Positions 16,242 through 24,838 are shown, counted from the stretch's first letter. The stretch: 64,000 nt of DNA from Amycolatopsis sp. NBC_01480 (GCF_036227205.1 NZ_CP109442.1:7006001-7070000), one strand, 5' to 3'. The notes: generated by a model from the sequence alone, not told the origin. A program made the numbers and translations.

Positions 16242-17195
16242 GTGGTTCGGATTTCGGACCGGGCGTGGCCGTCGACGGTGGTGCCGAGCGACGAGCACGA
16301 GCGCGCCCAGGCCACCGGCCTGCTGTTCCGCCGCATGGGCTGGGTGACCGAGCGGCTCACCCGCGACGAGCGCGAGGACGTCGACCGCCAGCTCGACTTC
16401 TGGTACGGCAACGGCTACTGCCCGGACGCGCTGCTCGTCGCGCTGGGCGCCCTGCCGGACGGCACCCGGCAACGGCCGCGCGGGGCGTCGGAGCGGCCGG
16501 GGGACTTCCTGCGCTCGCGGCTGAACGGCTGGTTCCGCGACGAGGCCCAGGCGTCGATGACCGACGTGCTGGAGCCGCCCCGGCAGGGCCAGACGTTCGA
16601 AGCCTGGTTCGCCGCGAGCCGTCGGCGGGCGCTCGAGGAGGGCAGCTACCGGCGGCGTCCGCAGCTGTCCGAGTCCGGCACCAAGGCCCGTGAGGAAGCG
16701 CGTGAGTTCGCTGCGTCGCGCCGGCGCGACCCGATCGCCCGGCTGCGCGAGAGCGAACGGCGGCGGGCGGAGGCGTTGGAGAGCCTCAAAGTCCCGGGGG
16801 TGGAGCCCGCGCGTGACGCCGTGGTCCCGCTCGCGCCGCCCGAGGTGCGGTCCACGCCGCGGATGGTCGCCAGCTTCGCCGGTCGCCAGTCCGTCGCCGC
16901 CCGCTCGCCCCAGGTCGTGCGGATCGTGGAACGGCTTCGCGCCGAGAAGCGCGGGCCGTCGAAAGCCGAGCTGGCCGTGCTCCGCAACGCGGTGCGCGAC
17001 GCCCACCACAACGCCGGCATCGGCACGCTGGAGGCGGCGAGCGCCGAGGTGAGCGACGAGGCCGGTGTGCTCACTCCCGAGGGCGTCCGCATTCTGGCGT
17101 TCCTCGACCAGGCCAGCGCTTCCCAGCTGCCGCTCGACGCGATGGTCGCGATCCTGACGCTGGCCGTCGACTCGCCGTTCCCGCCCCAGGACTGA
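16242..17195 (+). CDS. Hypothetical cytosolic protein of unknown family (317 aa)
   Basis: The GTG at 16242 is chosen because AGGAGG lies at 16231-16236, five bases upstream. The protein has an N-terminal helical region with FRRMGWVTERLTRDEREDVDRQLDFWYGNGYCPDALLVAL, which looks like a compact DNA- or nucleotide-binding fold, then basic helices (RRALEEGSYRRRPQ; KAREEAREFAASRRRDPIAR) and a C-terminal helical domain. There is no signal peptide or membrane segment. It is highly charged with many Arg and Ala. I do not recognise it and give no function. Confidence 0.6.
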   Translation: MVRISDRAWPSTVVPSDEHERAQATGLLFRRMGWVTERLTRDEREDVDRQLDFWYGNGYCPDALLVALGALPDGTRQRPRGASERPGDFLRSRLNGWFRDEAQASMTDVLEPPRQGQTFEAWFAASRRRALEEGSYRRRPQLSESGTKAREEAREFAASRRRDPIARLRESERRRAEALESLKVPGVEPARDAVVPLAPPEVRSTPRMVASFAGRQSVAARSPQVVRIVERLRAEKRGPSKAELAVLRNAVRDAHHNAGIGTLEAASAEVSDEAGVLTPEGVRILAFLDQASASQLPLDAMVAILTLAVDSPFPPQD

Positions 17196-17288
17196 AAGAG
17201 GTTCTCCGCAGCCATGGATCAGCAGACCATGGTTGCGCCCTTCGGATCCCGCCACGCTGGGGGAGAACCGAAGGGAAGGACTACGAAG

Positions 17289-18029
17289 ATGAAGCAGACT
17301 CCGAATACGGTTTTCCTGACCGGGGCGACCTCGGGCATCGGGCTCGGGCTGGCGCTGCGGCTGCACGACCTCGGCAACAAGGTGATCATCAGCGGGCGCC
17401 GCAAGGACCTGCTCGACCGGATCGCCGCCGAGCACCCGGGGATCGAGACCGTCACCCTCGACGTCGCCGACCCCGCGCGGATCGCGGAGGTGGCCGACGA
17501 GGTCACCCGCGCCCACCCGGAGCTGAACGTGGTGGCCACCGTCGCCGGGATCATGCTGCCGGAGCGTCTGCTGGACCCCGCGCACCTGGCGACCGCCGAG
17601 GCGACGGTGGAGACCAACCTGCTCGGCACGATCCGGGTCCTGTCGGCGTTCCTGCCGTTCCTCGCCGAGCAGCCGGAGGCCGCGGTGATCACGGTCAGCT
17701 CGGGTCTGGCGTTCGTGCCGCTGCCGTTGACGCCGACCTACGCCGCCACGAAGGCCGCGATCCACTCGTACACCGAGTCACTGCGCGTCCAGCTGGCGGA
17801 CACGCCGGTGCGGGTCTTCGAGCTGGCCCCGCCCGCCGTGCAGACCGCGCTGATGAACCAGGAGAACGACGAGAACGCGATGCCGCTGGAGCCGTTCCTC
17901 AGCGAGACGATGGACCTGCTCACCACCCAGGAGGACGGCGAGCTTCTGGTCGAGACGGTGAAACCACTGCGCTACGCCGAGCGTGACGGGTCGTACCCGC
18001 AGATTCTGGCTCAGCTGAGCCACTACTGA
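17289..18029 (+). CDS. Short-chain dehydrogenase/reductase (DltE-like)
   Basis: This 246-residue Rossmann protein has FLTGATSGIGLGLAL (cofactor loop), NVVATVAGIM in place of NNAG, and the catalytic Ser and YAATK (TYAATKAAIH). SGRRK after the second strand suggests NADP preference. The C-terminal part QENDENAMPLEPFLSETMDLL is typical of the DltE group of bacterial oxidoreductases with uncertain substrate. The start ATG is preceded by GAAGGGAAGGA. The gene stands alone, and the next gene converges on it across a family 1 palindrome. Confidence 0.85.
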   Translation: MKQTPNTVFLTGATSGIGLGLALRLHDLGNKVIISGRRKDLLDRIAAEHPGIETVTLDVADPARIAEVADEVTRAHPELNVVATVAGIMLPERLLDPAHLATAEATVETNLLGTIRVLSAFLPFLAEQPEAAVITVSSGLAFVPLPLTPTYAATKAAIHSYTESLRVQLADTPVRVFELAPPAVQTALMNQENDENAMPLEPFLSETMDLLTTQEDGELLVETVKPLRYAERDGSYPQILAQLSHY

Positions 18030-18075
18030 GCTGCGTGTCTGCGGCGGCCCGGACTCCCGGCGGCTTCGCCTGTTT

Positions 18076-18183
18076 GCGCCCCAATATGGCGTTCGGTGCT
18101 CCGGCCCTGCCCCACCACCACCCTCAACGGAGGCGCTCCACGCCCAGCCTTGATTCCACGCACCGAACGCCACATTGGGGCGC
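18076..18183. repeat. Palindromic element family 1, copy B (long loop)
   Basis: The left arm GCGCCCCAATATGGCGTTCG (18076-18095) pairs with the right arm CGAACGCCACATTGGGGCGC (18164-18183); there is one mismatch. The pairing extends to GTGC/GCAC, leaving an unrelated loop of about 60 bases. It lies between two convergent genes. The long loop suggests an insertion into the centre of a compact element. Confidence 0.75.
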
Positions 18184-18238
18184 ATCGGGCCAAGTCGATC
18201 GGCGGCGGATCGGCGGGGATCAGCTGGGGCGGCAGCGG

Positions 18239-18700
18239 TCAGCGGCGCGGGCGCAACGCCGCCAGCACCGCGCCCAGGCTCGGCAGCCAGCGCTGGCGCG
18301 GGTCGGGGGCGGTGAGCCATTCCACGGCGACGCCGGTGGGGCGCGGGCCGATCGGCAGGGGGACCAGGGCGCCGCAGTCGAGCAGTTCCACGTCCTTGGG
18401 CAGGGTGCCGCGCGGGGGGACCAGGCCGTCGGTCTCGGCGAGCAGCGCGGCCCGCGCGCCGTGCTGGGTGGGCAGGGTCAGGGCCGGGCCCTGGCAGCCC
18501 GTCGCGGCCAGCCGCTGCAGCACCGGGGTCGCGGTCAGCTTCGGCAGGGTGACCGCGCAGAGCCCGTTTTCCAGCACCAGGAACAGCCCCTGCCCGCGCC
18601 ACTGGACCGACCAGCCGAACAGCCGCCCGTAATACGCGTCGAAACGCTCGGACTCCGGCCGCGTGGCGCCGGTCGGCTGGAGCTGCTGGTCGAGGGTCAT
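18239..18700 (-). CDS. Hypothetical protein (153 aa)
   Basis: The product begins MTLDQQLQPTGATRPESERFDAYYGRLFGWSVQWRGQG, has a Val/Leu-rich middle (LFLVLENGLCAVTLPKL) and ends VAVEWLTAPDPRQRWLPSLGAVLAALRPRR. The ATG at 18700 has GGAAGG at a suitable distance. The composition and the phrase GVAVEWLTAP are somewhat like small actinomycete proteins annotated with a primase/polymerase-like N-terminal domain, but I cannot support that assignment. It diverges from the TetR gene at 18816 and could be regulated by it. Confidence 0.55.
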   Translation of the reverse strand: MTLDQQLQPTGATRPESERFDAYYGRLFGWSVQWRGQGLFLVLENGLCAVTLPKLTATPVLQRLAATGCQGPALTLPTQHGARAALLAETDGLVPPRGTLPKDVELLDCGALVPLPIGPRPTGVAVEWLTAPDPRQRWLPSLGAVLAALRPRR

Positions 18701-18770
18701 CGTCGACGCCTTCCACTCGGTGGGGAGGGCTCGGGCGGCCTGGCTCCCGGTACCCGTCGCCCAGTCTAAC

Positions 18771-18783
18771 GGCACTCAGTGCC
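18771..18783. promoter_or_regulatory. Candidate TetR operator GGCACTCAGTGCC
   Basis: A perfect 13-bp palindrome (6-bp arms, central C) lies in the 115-base divergent gap, 33 bases upstream of the TetR start. A 12/13 match (TGCACTCAGTGCC) occurs at 19594-19606, across the stop codon of the same gene. Confidence 0.65.
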
Positions 18784-18815
18784 ACTAGCAAGACGGGCTG
18801 CTACCGTTCCGGACC

Positions 18816-19610
18816 ATGACGGAAACGCCGCGCCGCTCGCCGGCCACGCGGGTCGGGGCCACCGCCGCCGGCCGCCGGGAGCTGCGCCGGGCGCTGGCGG
18901 CGGCCGCGATCGACCTGTTCGTGGCCCAGGGCTACGAGGCGACGACCGTCGACGAGATCGCCGCCGCGGCGGGTGTCGGGCGGCGCACGTTCTTCCGTTA
19001 CTTCGACGCCAAGGACGACGTCATCTTCGCCAACCACGACGAGATCGTGGCGGAGATGGAGCGGGTGTTCGACACCGCCGGCCCGGGCGGCGACCCGGTC
19101 GAGGTGGCCTGCGCGACGGTCGGCCTGGTGCTCGACTACTACGCCGCGGACCTCGACGTCTCGGTCAAGCGGTTCGCGCTCACCCGCACCGTGCCTTCCT
19201 TGCGGGACAAGGAGGTCGCGACCGTGGACCGGTACCAGCGCGTGCTCGCGCGCTACCTCCGGCGGCGGTTCGCCGAGCAGGGCGACGACTCCGCGGACCT
19301 GCGCGCGGCCGTCGCCGCCGCCGCGATCGCCGCGGCCAACAACCACGTGCTGCGCAGCTGGCTGCGCAGCGGCGGCGAGGACGACATCGCGGCCAGCGCG
19401 GCGCACGCGTTCGGGCTCGTCGCGGCCGCCTTCCGTCAGCCCGGAACTGCGGGCGGGCCGGGGAGCGAGGCCGACGGGACCGCCGGCGGGAGCGCCACCG
19501 TGGTCGCCGTGATGAGCACCGCGACGCCGCTGCACGAGGTCGTCGCGCGGGTCGGCGCGGCCCTGCGCAGCGCCGGCGCCGATCCGGGACAAGTGCACTC
19601 AGTGCCGTAA
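18816..19610 (+). CDS. TetR-family transcriptional regulator
   Basis: This 264-residue regulator has a DNA-binding domain RALAAAAIDLFVAQGYEATTVDEIAAAAGVGRRTFFRYFDAKDDVIF at about 25-71. A helical C-terminal domain follows, and then an unusual 60-residue Gly/Ala-rich extension (PGTAGGPGSEADGTAGG ... VHSVP). RRTFFRYFDAK is typical of TetR proteins controlling redox or drug-related genes. The last codons (CAC TCA GTG CCG) are part of a sequence nearly identical to the palindrome upstream of the gene. A strong terminator follows. Confidence 0.85.
   Translation: MTETPRRSPATRVGATAAGRRELRRALAAAAIDLFVAQGYEATTVDEIAAAAGVGRRTFFRYFDAKDDVIFANHDEIVAEMERVFDTAGPGGDPVEVACATVGLVLDYYAADLDVSVKRFALTRTVPSLRDKEVATVDRYQRVLARYLRRRFAEQGDDSADLRAAVAAAAIAAANNHVLRSWLRSGGEDDIAASAAHAFGLVAAAFRQPGTAGGPGSEADGTAGGSATVVAVMSTATPLHEVVARVGAALRSAGADPGQVHSVP
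19594..19606. promoter_or_regulatory. Second TetR-type site overlapping the gene's 3' end
   Basis: TGCACTCAGTGCC differs from the upstream GGCACTCAGTGCC by one base. It covers the last coding bases of the TetR gene (stop TAA at 19608-19610). A shorter palindrome, CAGTGCACTG, is at 19682-19691, beyond the terminator. Confidence 0.4.
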
Positions 19611-19629
19611 GACCCCGAGTCTCGAAACG

Positions 19630-19671
19630 ACGGAAGCGCCGCCGGCCCGTGCGGACCGGCGGCGCTTCCGT
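19630..19671. terminator. Bidirectional terminator between TetR and the M4 protease
   Basis: A perfect 16-bp stem (19630-19645 with 19656-19671; ACGGAAGCGCCGCCGG) with a 10-base loop is followed by GTTTTC on the + strand. It separates two convergent genes. Confidence 0.88.
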
Positions 19672-19715
19672 GTTTTCTCGTCAGTGCACTGTGGACGGAG
19701 CTGGGGGAGCCGGGG

Positions 19716-21338
19716 TTACGGCGCCTGGTCCAGCTGGGTGGCCTTCACCGCGTTGCCGACCTGGGTGCAGTCGGCGGTGGTGGTGCCGGCGACGCCGGTC
19801 TGGGCGTTGGTGCTGCACGCGGAGTTCAGCGCCGTGCCCAGGTCCTTGAAGGTGGACGTCGGGCGGAGCAGGTTCTCCACCTTCCACCAGAGCGCGATCG
19901 CCTTGTCCTCGCCGAGGCCGGTGACGGTCTGGCCGTTGAAGCTGTCGCCGTCGGTGATCAGGTAGTCGACCTTGTCGACGACACCCGCGTCGATGTGCGG
20001 GTCGCCGTTCTCGTCGGTCCAGTACTGGCCGTTGACGCGGTCCGGCCCGGGGCCCTCGCCCGAGTTGGCGGGGTTCTTCATGTCACGCACCTGGCCGATG
20101 GACGAGCCCGCGCCCATCATCCAGCGGTTGGCGCCCTGCACGTTGGCGTCCTTGGCCTTGAACGCGATGAACTGGCCCATCACGTCGGACATGCCCTCGT
20201 TCAGCGCGCCCGCGTAGCCGCTGCCGAGCTGCGAGGTGTGCTGGGTGACGCCGTGGGTGAGCTCGTGACCGGTGATGTCCATCGTGGTCACGCCCTCGCC
20301 GAAGGCCATCTGCTCGCCGTCCCAGAAGGCGTTGGCCCACGGGCACTGCTGCTGGCCGTTCTGGGTCTCGCACATGCGGACGGTGCCGCGCAGCGCCTTG
20401 CCCTTGCCGTCGCCGTAGTCGGCGCCGATGTTGGCGGTCAGGTCGTACGAGGCGGCGCTGGTGTAGAAGTCCTGTGCCGCGCCGAAGAAGTCGTAGACGT
20501 GGTTGACGTCCTCGGTCGCGACCGGCGCCTGGCCCTCGGTGCGGGTGATCTTGAACGCCTGGCCGGCGCCGCAGCGGATGTCCTCCAGCGTGGCGGTGTC
20601 CAGGTCGACGACTTTGCGGTTGGCGTCGCAGACCTCGCGGTTCACGCCCGCGTGCTTCGTCTCGCCCCACACGGTCAGCACCTGGCCGCTGCCCGCGCCG
20701 ACCACCGCGGTCCACTTGTCCTCGGGGTCGATCCCGTTGACGGGCACGAAGTAGGTGGGCACGGCGGTGGCGTCCTTGCTGTCGCCGCCGAGGCTCGCGT
20801 CGTACCAGTACGCCTGCTCGGCGCCGGCCTTGAGGCCAGCGACCTTGCCGGCCTTCTTCGTGACGGCGTCCAGCGCCGCCTTCGAGGCCCGTGCCTGCGC
20901 CCCGCGCGCGTCGGCGGGGAAGGCGCCTTCGCTGTGCTGGGTGGTCTTGCCGAGGGCGGCGAGCAGCGCGCCGCGGGAGTCGAGGTCCTGCACGATCTGC
21001 GCGCCGTACACCGGCACGCCGCCGATGGTCTGCTGCAGCCGCGCGACGTTGCCGCCCGGCAGCGCCTGCACGCCCGCCAGCTTCAGGTCACCGACGCCGA
21101 GGCCGAACTGCTTCGCCAGTCCCGCGATGTGGGAACCGGCCGCCGCGGCGACGTTCCCGGCCTGGGCCTGCGCGGCGGCCAGCGGCGCCGCCGGGCGGAC
21201 GGCGATGACGTGGCCCTGCGAGTCGGTGCTCACCTGGTCGGTCTGCTGGGTGGCCGCGGTGGCCGCGCCACCCGCCGCCACCAGGAGTGACGACGTGGCC
21301 AGGGCCGTCGTCAGGACAGCCAGCCGTTTTGAGGACAT
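19716..21338 (-). CDS. Secreted M4-family (thermolysin-like) zinc metalloprotease
   Basis: This 540-residue preproenzyme has a signal peptide (1-30, MSSKRLAVLTTALATSSLLV...), a pro-region with a FTP-like segment (IGGVPVYGAQIVQDLDSRG) and the catalytic domain. The zinc site is HELTH at 358-362 with ALNEGMSDV providing the third ligand (Glu381). DPHIDAGVVDKVDYLI corresponds to the thermolysin His231 region, although the usual NSG is replaced by DAG. It would degrade extracellular protein. AAGGTGATCC precedes the ATG. An inverted repeat GGGTCA-N7-TGACCC lies just upstream and could be a regulatory site. Confidence 0.92.
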   Translation of the reverse strand: MSSKRLAVLTTALATSSLLVAAGGAATAATQQTDQVSTDSQGHVIAVRPAAPLAAAQAQAGNVAAAAGSHIAGLAKQFGLGVGDLKLAGVQALPGGNVARLQQTIGGVPVYGAQIVQDLDSRGALLAALGKTTQHSEGAFPADARGAQARASKAALDAVTKKAGKVAGLKAGAEQAYWYDASLGGDSKDATAVPTYFVPVNGIDPEDKWTAVVGAGSGQVLTVWGETKHAGVNREVCDANRKVVDLDTATLEDIRCGAGQAFKITRTEGQAPVATEDVNHVYDFFGAAQDFYTSAASYDLTANIGADYGDGKGKALRGTVRMCETQNGQQQCPWANAFWDGEQMAFGEGVTTMDITGHELTHGVTQHTSQLGSGYAGALNEGMSDVMGQFIAFKAKDANVQGANRWMMGAGSSIGQVRDMKNPANSGEGPGPDRVNGQYWTDENGDPHIDAGVVDKVDYLITDGDSFNGQTVTGLGEDKAIALWWKVENLLRPTSTFKDLGTALNSACSTNAQTGVAGTTTADCTQVGNAVKATQLDQAP

Positions 21339-21357
21339 GGATCACCTTCCGCGTAGT

Positions 21358-21376
21358 GGGTCATCCCGAGTGACCC
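21358..21376. promoter_or_regulatory. Inverted repeat GGGTCA-N7-TGACCC upstream of the M4 protease
   Basis: GGGTCATCCCGAGTGACCC has 6-bp arms and lies 20 bases before the protease start codon, inside the probable 5' leader. It may be an operator or a small hairpin affecting translation. Confidence 0.4.
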
Positions 21377-21586
21377 GCTGCGGGCAGTTTCGATAACGGC
21401 GCGGCCGGTAATCAGGGCCGAAAGTAGGGAGTGGCGGCGAGACCAGCCGTTGGATAGAAACCGTATAAAACGGACAGTCCTAACCGGATTTCCCTGGTGT
21501 GGCACGAATTATTGCCGACTTGCAGTGGGAACCGTTGTCGGAAAGGTGATCATGCGGTGCTCCTTTGTGGACGCACCGGCGATGGG

Positions 21587-22687
21587 TCAGGCGCGGTGGT
21601 ACTGGGCCGGGGTGGCCACTTCGCCGCCCAGCTCGGCCGCGGCGTGGCGAGCCCAGTACGGGTCGCGCAGCAGTGCCCGGCCCAGCAGGACGGCGTCGGC
21701 GCGGCCGTCCGCCACGATCTCGGCGGCCTGCCGCGGCTCGGTGATCATCCCGACGGCGGCGACCGGCAGGCCGGTTTCGGTGCGCACGCGCTCGGCGAAC
21801 GGCACCTGGAAGCCCGGCGCGGCCTCGATCTTCGCGTCCGGCGCGTTGCCGCCGGTGGACACGTCGAGCAGGTCGACGCCGCGGGTCAGCAGTTCTTTGG
21901 CCAGCCGCACGGTTTCGTCGGCGGTCCAGCCCTCGCGGGGGTCGTCGGCGTTCTCGCTCAGCCAGTCCGTCGCGGAGACGCGGAAGAACACCGGCAGGTC
22001 CTCGGGCCACACGGCGCGCACCGCGTCGACGACCTCCAGCGCGAAGCGGATGCGGCCCTCGAACGAGCCGCCGTAGCCATCGGTGCGCCGGTTGGTGAAC
22101 GGCGAAAGGAACTGGTGGATCAGGTAACCGTGCGCCCCATGGATTTCGGCGACGTCGAACCCGGCGGCGCGAGCCCGTTTGGCGGCTTCGCCGAACTGGC
22201 CGACGATCTCCGCGATTTGTTCCGTGGTCAGCTCTTCCGGCGTCGTGGAGGCTTCGGCGAACGGCACGGGGCTGGCGCTCACCGGCGTCCAGCCGTGCTC
22301 GGCGTCGGCCGGGATCGGCGCGCCGCGGTCGACCCAGGTGCGCTCGGTGGAGGCCTTGCGGCCCGCGTGTGCGAGCTGGATGCCCGGCACCGTGCCCTGC
22401 GTGCGCAGGAAATCGGTGATCCGCCGGAACGCGGCGACCTGGGTGTCGTCCCAGATGCCGAGATCGTACGGGCTGATCCGGCCCTCGGGGCTGACGGCGG
22501 TGGCCTCCGTGAGGATGAGCCCGGTCCCGCCGGCCGCGCGGGAGGCGAGGTGGGCGAAGTGCCAATCGGTCGGGACTCCGGCGAGCTCCCCGGCGGGCGC
22601 CGCGCTGTACTGGCACATCGGCGCCATCCAGACCCGGTTCGGGAAGGTCAGCGACCGGAGGGTGTACGGCTCGAACAGCGTGCTCAT
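21587..22687 (-). CDS. Old Yellow Enzyme-family NADH:flavin oxidoreductase (YqjM-like)
   Basis: This 366-residue TIM-barrel flavoenzyme carries the YqjM-class signature: Cys25 in MAPMCQYS, HLASRAAGGTGLILTE, substrate-binding QLAHAGRKAS, the IHGAHGYLIHQFLSPFTNRRTDGYGG block and the FMN phosphate-binding RADAVLLGRALLRDP. It would reduce activated C=C bonds with NAD(P)H through FMN. It stands alone, with 248 bases to the protease gene on the same strand. No binding motif for a regulator is evident upstream. Confidence 0.92.
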   Translation of the reverse strand: MSTLFEPYTLRSLTFPNRVWMAPMCQYSAAPAGELAGVPTDWHFAHLASRAAGGTGLILTEATAVSPEGRISPYDLGIWDDTQVAAFRRITDFLRTQGTVPGIQLAHAGRKASTERTWVDRGAPIPADAEHGWTPVSASPVPFAEASTTPEELTTEQIAEIVGQFGEAAKRARAAGFDVAEIHGAHGYLIHQFLSPFTNRRTDGYGGSFEGRIRFALEVVDAVRAVWPEDLPVFFRVSATDWLSENADDPREGWTADETVRLAKELLTRGVDLLDVSTGGNAPDAKIEAAPGFQVPFAERVRTETGLPVAAVGMITEPRQAAEIVADGRADAVLLGRALLRDPYWARHAAAELGGEVATPAQYHRA

Positions 22688-22955
22688 ACGGGCGGCTCCG
22701 CGAAGTGTGCTGGGTGCGCAGCCGCTAGCCGCGACAGCGCTCTACCGGCTTCGACAATAATTGCCGACGCGAAGTATTTTCAAGGGATCAGCCCAGTGCT
22801 GTGGATCATAGGATGCCGGGCGGACGCTTCACGCAGGCGCCCGGGGAACGGTGGTCGCCGCGGGAAACGGCGGTCGCTGGGAGGAACACTCGCCGGATTG
22901 CCGCCAGCCGCTCGGTGACCGTGGCAAAACTGTGCGCCCCCGCCCCGTCCCGCCA
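22688..22955. other. Non-coding gap upstream of the Old Yellow Enzyme gene
   Basis: No supported gene is seen here. Short open frames on both strands have no ribosome site and shadow one another. The first part (GACAATAATTGCCG near 22752) is AT-rich compared with the rest and may hold the promoter of the flavoenzyme. Confidence 0.4.
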
Positions 22956-23320
22956 TCATTCGAGCGGCGCGTCCACCGGCTCCATGTAGAAGCGCGTCCG
23001 GGTGATCAGCCCGTCTTCGACCACCATGACGATCACGCCCCGCTGGTGGAACCGGGCGCCGTCCGGACCGGTGCCGTCGAACTCCCACTCCGCCCAGGCC
23101 TCGTCCCCGGCGTGGGCGCGGCCGGTCACCGTGGCCTGGATGTCCGGAAGGTCGCGAGGAGCGTCTCCCAGTTGCGCCGCACCTGGTCCCGGCCGGTGAA
23201 CGAACGGGACGGGTGTGCCGGGAAGGTGCTCTCGTACACCGGCGCGAAACACGCGGTCAGCGCGTCGAGGTCGTGCCGGTTGATCGCGTCGGCCAGGCGG
23301 TCGGCCACGGGGAGTGTCAT
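22956..23320 (-). pseudogene. NTF2/SnoaL-like protein gene with a frameshift
   Basis: The first frame, from ATG 23320, encodes MTLPVADRLADAINRHDLDALTACFAPVYESTFPAHPSRSFTGRDQVRRNWETLLATF and then loses sense. A second frame continues the same fold with DIQATVTGRAHAGDEAWAEWEFDGTGPDGARFHQRGVIVMVVEDGLITRTRFYMEPVD and stops at 22956. Restoring one C in the TTCC run near 23146 would rejoin them as LLATFPDIQATV. The intact protein would be a 121-residue cone-fold ketosteroid-isomerase-like protein. GGGTGAGGACGC precedes the ATG. It is either a recent pseudogene or a sequencing error. Confidence 0.8.
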
Positions 23321-23379
23321 GCGTCCTCACCCTGGTCGCGCTGCCTGAGCCAAGATGTGCCCCGGGACACGGCGCCGGG

Positions 23380-23406
23380 CGTGAGTATCCACAAGGGACA
23401 CTCACG
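23380..23406. terminator. Hairpin related to palindrome family 2, after the GH64 gene
   Basis: CGTGAGTATCC and GGGACACTCACG form an imperfect stem with loop ACAA, 15 bases after the GH64 stop. The tips CGTGAGT/ACTCACG match those of family 2 but the central core is missing, so it may be a reduced relative serving as a terminator. Confidence 0.55.
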
Positions 23407-23421
23407 ACCGGCCGATCTGTG

Positions 23422-24612
23422 TCAGCGCAACGCGTTCACCGTCACGGTCAGCGTATCGGGGTCACCAGCCTGGACGGCGCCGCTGAAGTCCGGGCCGGGG
23501 GAGACGTCGTCGTACGGGAACGCGTAACCCCGGTTGTCCGGCAGTTTGCTGTGCACGATGCGGGCGTAGTGGTTGGTCTCGGCGGCCTGGTAGAACTTCG
23601 CCGGGTCCTCGCCGGTCGGCTGGTTCGCGTTGTCCAGCAGGGTGGTGCGGTTCAGCGCGGCGGCCAGGCGCGGGATGATCGCCTTGCGGGCGTCGCTGTC
23701 GCCGGCCTTGATCGCGAACGGGCCGCTGTCGCAGCTCCACACGTCGGCCGTCACCGGTTTGGTGAAGGCCTCGCCGTTGTTGAACGTCAGCACGCCGTCG
23801 GAGCCGACGCGGCCGGTGAACACGCCGAGGCCGGGCACCTGCGTGTCGACGGTCAGGTCCGTGCCGGTGTACTTCTGCCACGCCTGGTCGATGTAGCCGT
23901 CGAGGTACCCGCTGAACTGGTCCGCGCGGTAGTGCGCGCTCAGCGCCCGCACCGGCCTGCCGTCCGAGCCGGCCTCGATCAGCGAGCTCCAGGCGCCGCC
24001 CTGGGTCTTGAGCGCGTCGGCGATCGGGTCCAGCGATTTGGCCGGCAGGCCCGGCACGGTCTGGTCGCCGGAGCCGGCGGTGGTCAGGTGCAGGCCGAGC
24101 GGGATGGCGACGAAGTCGACGTAGCTGATGTTGGCGAACAGCACCGCGTCGTTGAAGGTGAACTCGCAGAACGACCAGTTGCGGTTGTAGTTCGCGTCGC
24201 CGCTGTTGAGGAAGCTCGGGTGCACGAGCGCGGGGCCGGGGTTGACGAAGAAGTCGAGCTTGTCGTCGGTGACGAAGTAGACCCGCGCGCCGGCCATCTT
24301 CGGCACGTTCACCTGCGAGAGCGTCTTGATCGGGATCGCGCAGTCCTCGCCGAGCGGCGTCTGCTCCGCCGACGGCGACGGCGGGTAGTACGGCGAGCCG
24401 TCGGCCTTCAGCACCACCAGCTTGTTGTCGGGCGTCGTGCCGGTGACGTAGGCGTAGGTGGCGCCCGCGCCGGTCTGATCGTCGAACGCCAGCTTGAAGG
24501 TGTCCGGGGTGGCCGCGGTGCGGTTCAGGGCCGCCGACGCAAGGCCGTTGCCCCACAACGGAAAGGTGGCCGCGGCCGCGGACGCGCCGAGAAAAGCTCG
24601 CCGGGAAATCAA
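23422..24612 (-). CDS. Secreted GH64 beta-1,3-glucanase
   Basis: This 396-residue protein begins with a twin-arginine signal (MISRRAFLGASAAAATFPLWGNGLASA). The body matches family GH64, laminaripentaose-producing beta-1,3-glucanases. The probable catalytic pair is Glu150 (NWSFCEFTFN) and Asp166 (ISYVDFVAIPLGL), 16 residues apart as in the characterised family enzyme. There is no carbohydrate-binding module. It would cut beta-1,3-glucan of fungal walls. A possible DasR-like site lies upstream at 24765, between it and the divergent LacI gene. Confidence 0.9.
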   Translation of the reverse strand: MISRRAFLGASAAAATFPLWGNGLASAALNRTAATPDTFKLAFDDQTGAGATYAYVTGTTPDNKLVVLKADGSPYYPPSPSAEQTPLGEDCAIPIKTLSQVNVPKMAGARVYFVTDDKLDFFVNPGPALVHPSFLNSGDANYNRNWSFCEFTFNDAVLFANISYVDFVAIPLGLHLTTAGSGDQTVPGLPAKSLDPIADALKTQGGAWSSLIEAGSDGRPVRALSAHYRADQFSGYLDGYIDQAWQKYTGTDLTVDTQVPGLGVFTGRVGSDGVLTFNNGEAFTKPVTADVWSCDSGPFAIKAGDSDARKAIIPRLAAALNRTTLLDNANQPTGEDPAKFYQAAETNHYARIVHSKLPDNRGYAFPYDDVSPGPDFSGAVQAGDPDTLTVTVNALR

Positions 24613-24764
24613 GGAAACCGCCTCCAGGGATAGCGCTGTTGATCGGTTCAGTGCCGGGCACCGTAGCCACGCGTGGAAGCGAAGGTCAACGAATAACCGC
24701 GGGCTTGACCCTTTTTGTCAGTGAATTACGGACGGAAGTCGGTAGTCCCGCGAACCGGCCCGCA

Positions 24765-24776
24765 AGGTCTGGACCA
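24765..24776. promoter_or_regulatory. Possible DasR-like site upstream of the GH64 gene
   Basis: AGGTCTGGACCA differs at two positions from the perfect dre core TGGTCTAGACCA found at 33147. It lies 153 bases upstream of the GH64 start in a divergent region. The core GTCTGGAC is intact, but one outer base breaks the symmetry, so this is a weaker candidate. Confidence 0.35.
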
Positions 24777-24785
24777 CCTGGGTGA

Positions 24786-24838
24786 GCCGTCAAGGACTCC
24801 TTGCCCGCGTCCCGCGCCGGTAAGGAGTCCTTGACGGC
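24786..24838. repeat. Palindromic element family 3, copy A
   Basis: Perfect 17-bp arms (GCCGTCAAGGACTCCTT and AAGGAGTCCTTGACGGC) enclose a GC-rich loop (GCCCGCGTCCCGCGCCGGT). A second copy occurs at 59183-59235 with GGCCT in place of GACTC in the arm. Here it stands in a divergent promoter region rather than at a gene end. Confidence 0.8.

Noticed and set aside
17196..17288. GTG/ATG start upstream of the SDR at 17214
   Set aside because: The in-frame extension MDQQTMVAPFGS precedes the cofactor loop without similarity; ATG 17289 after GAAGGGAAGGA fits the family length.
22780..23088. 102-codon minus-strand frame across the frameshifted NTF2-like gene
   Set aside because: Its composition is Arg/Gly/His-rich and it overlaps the two frames that together give a known fold.
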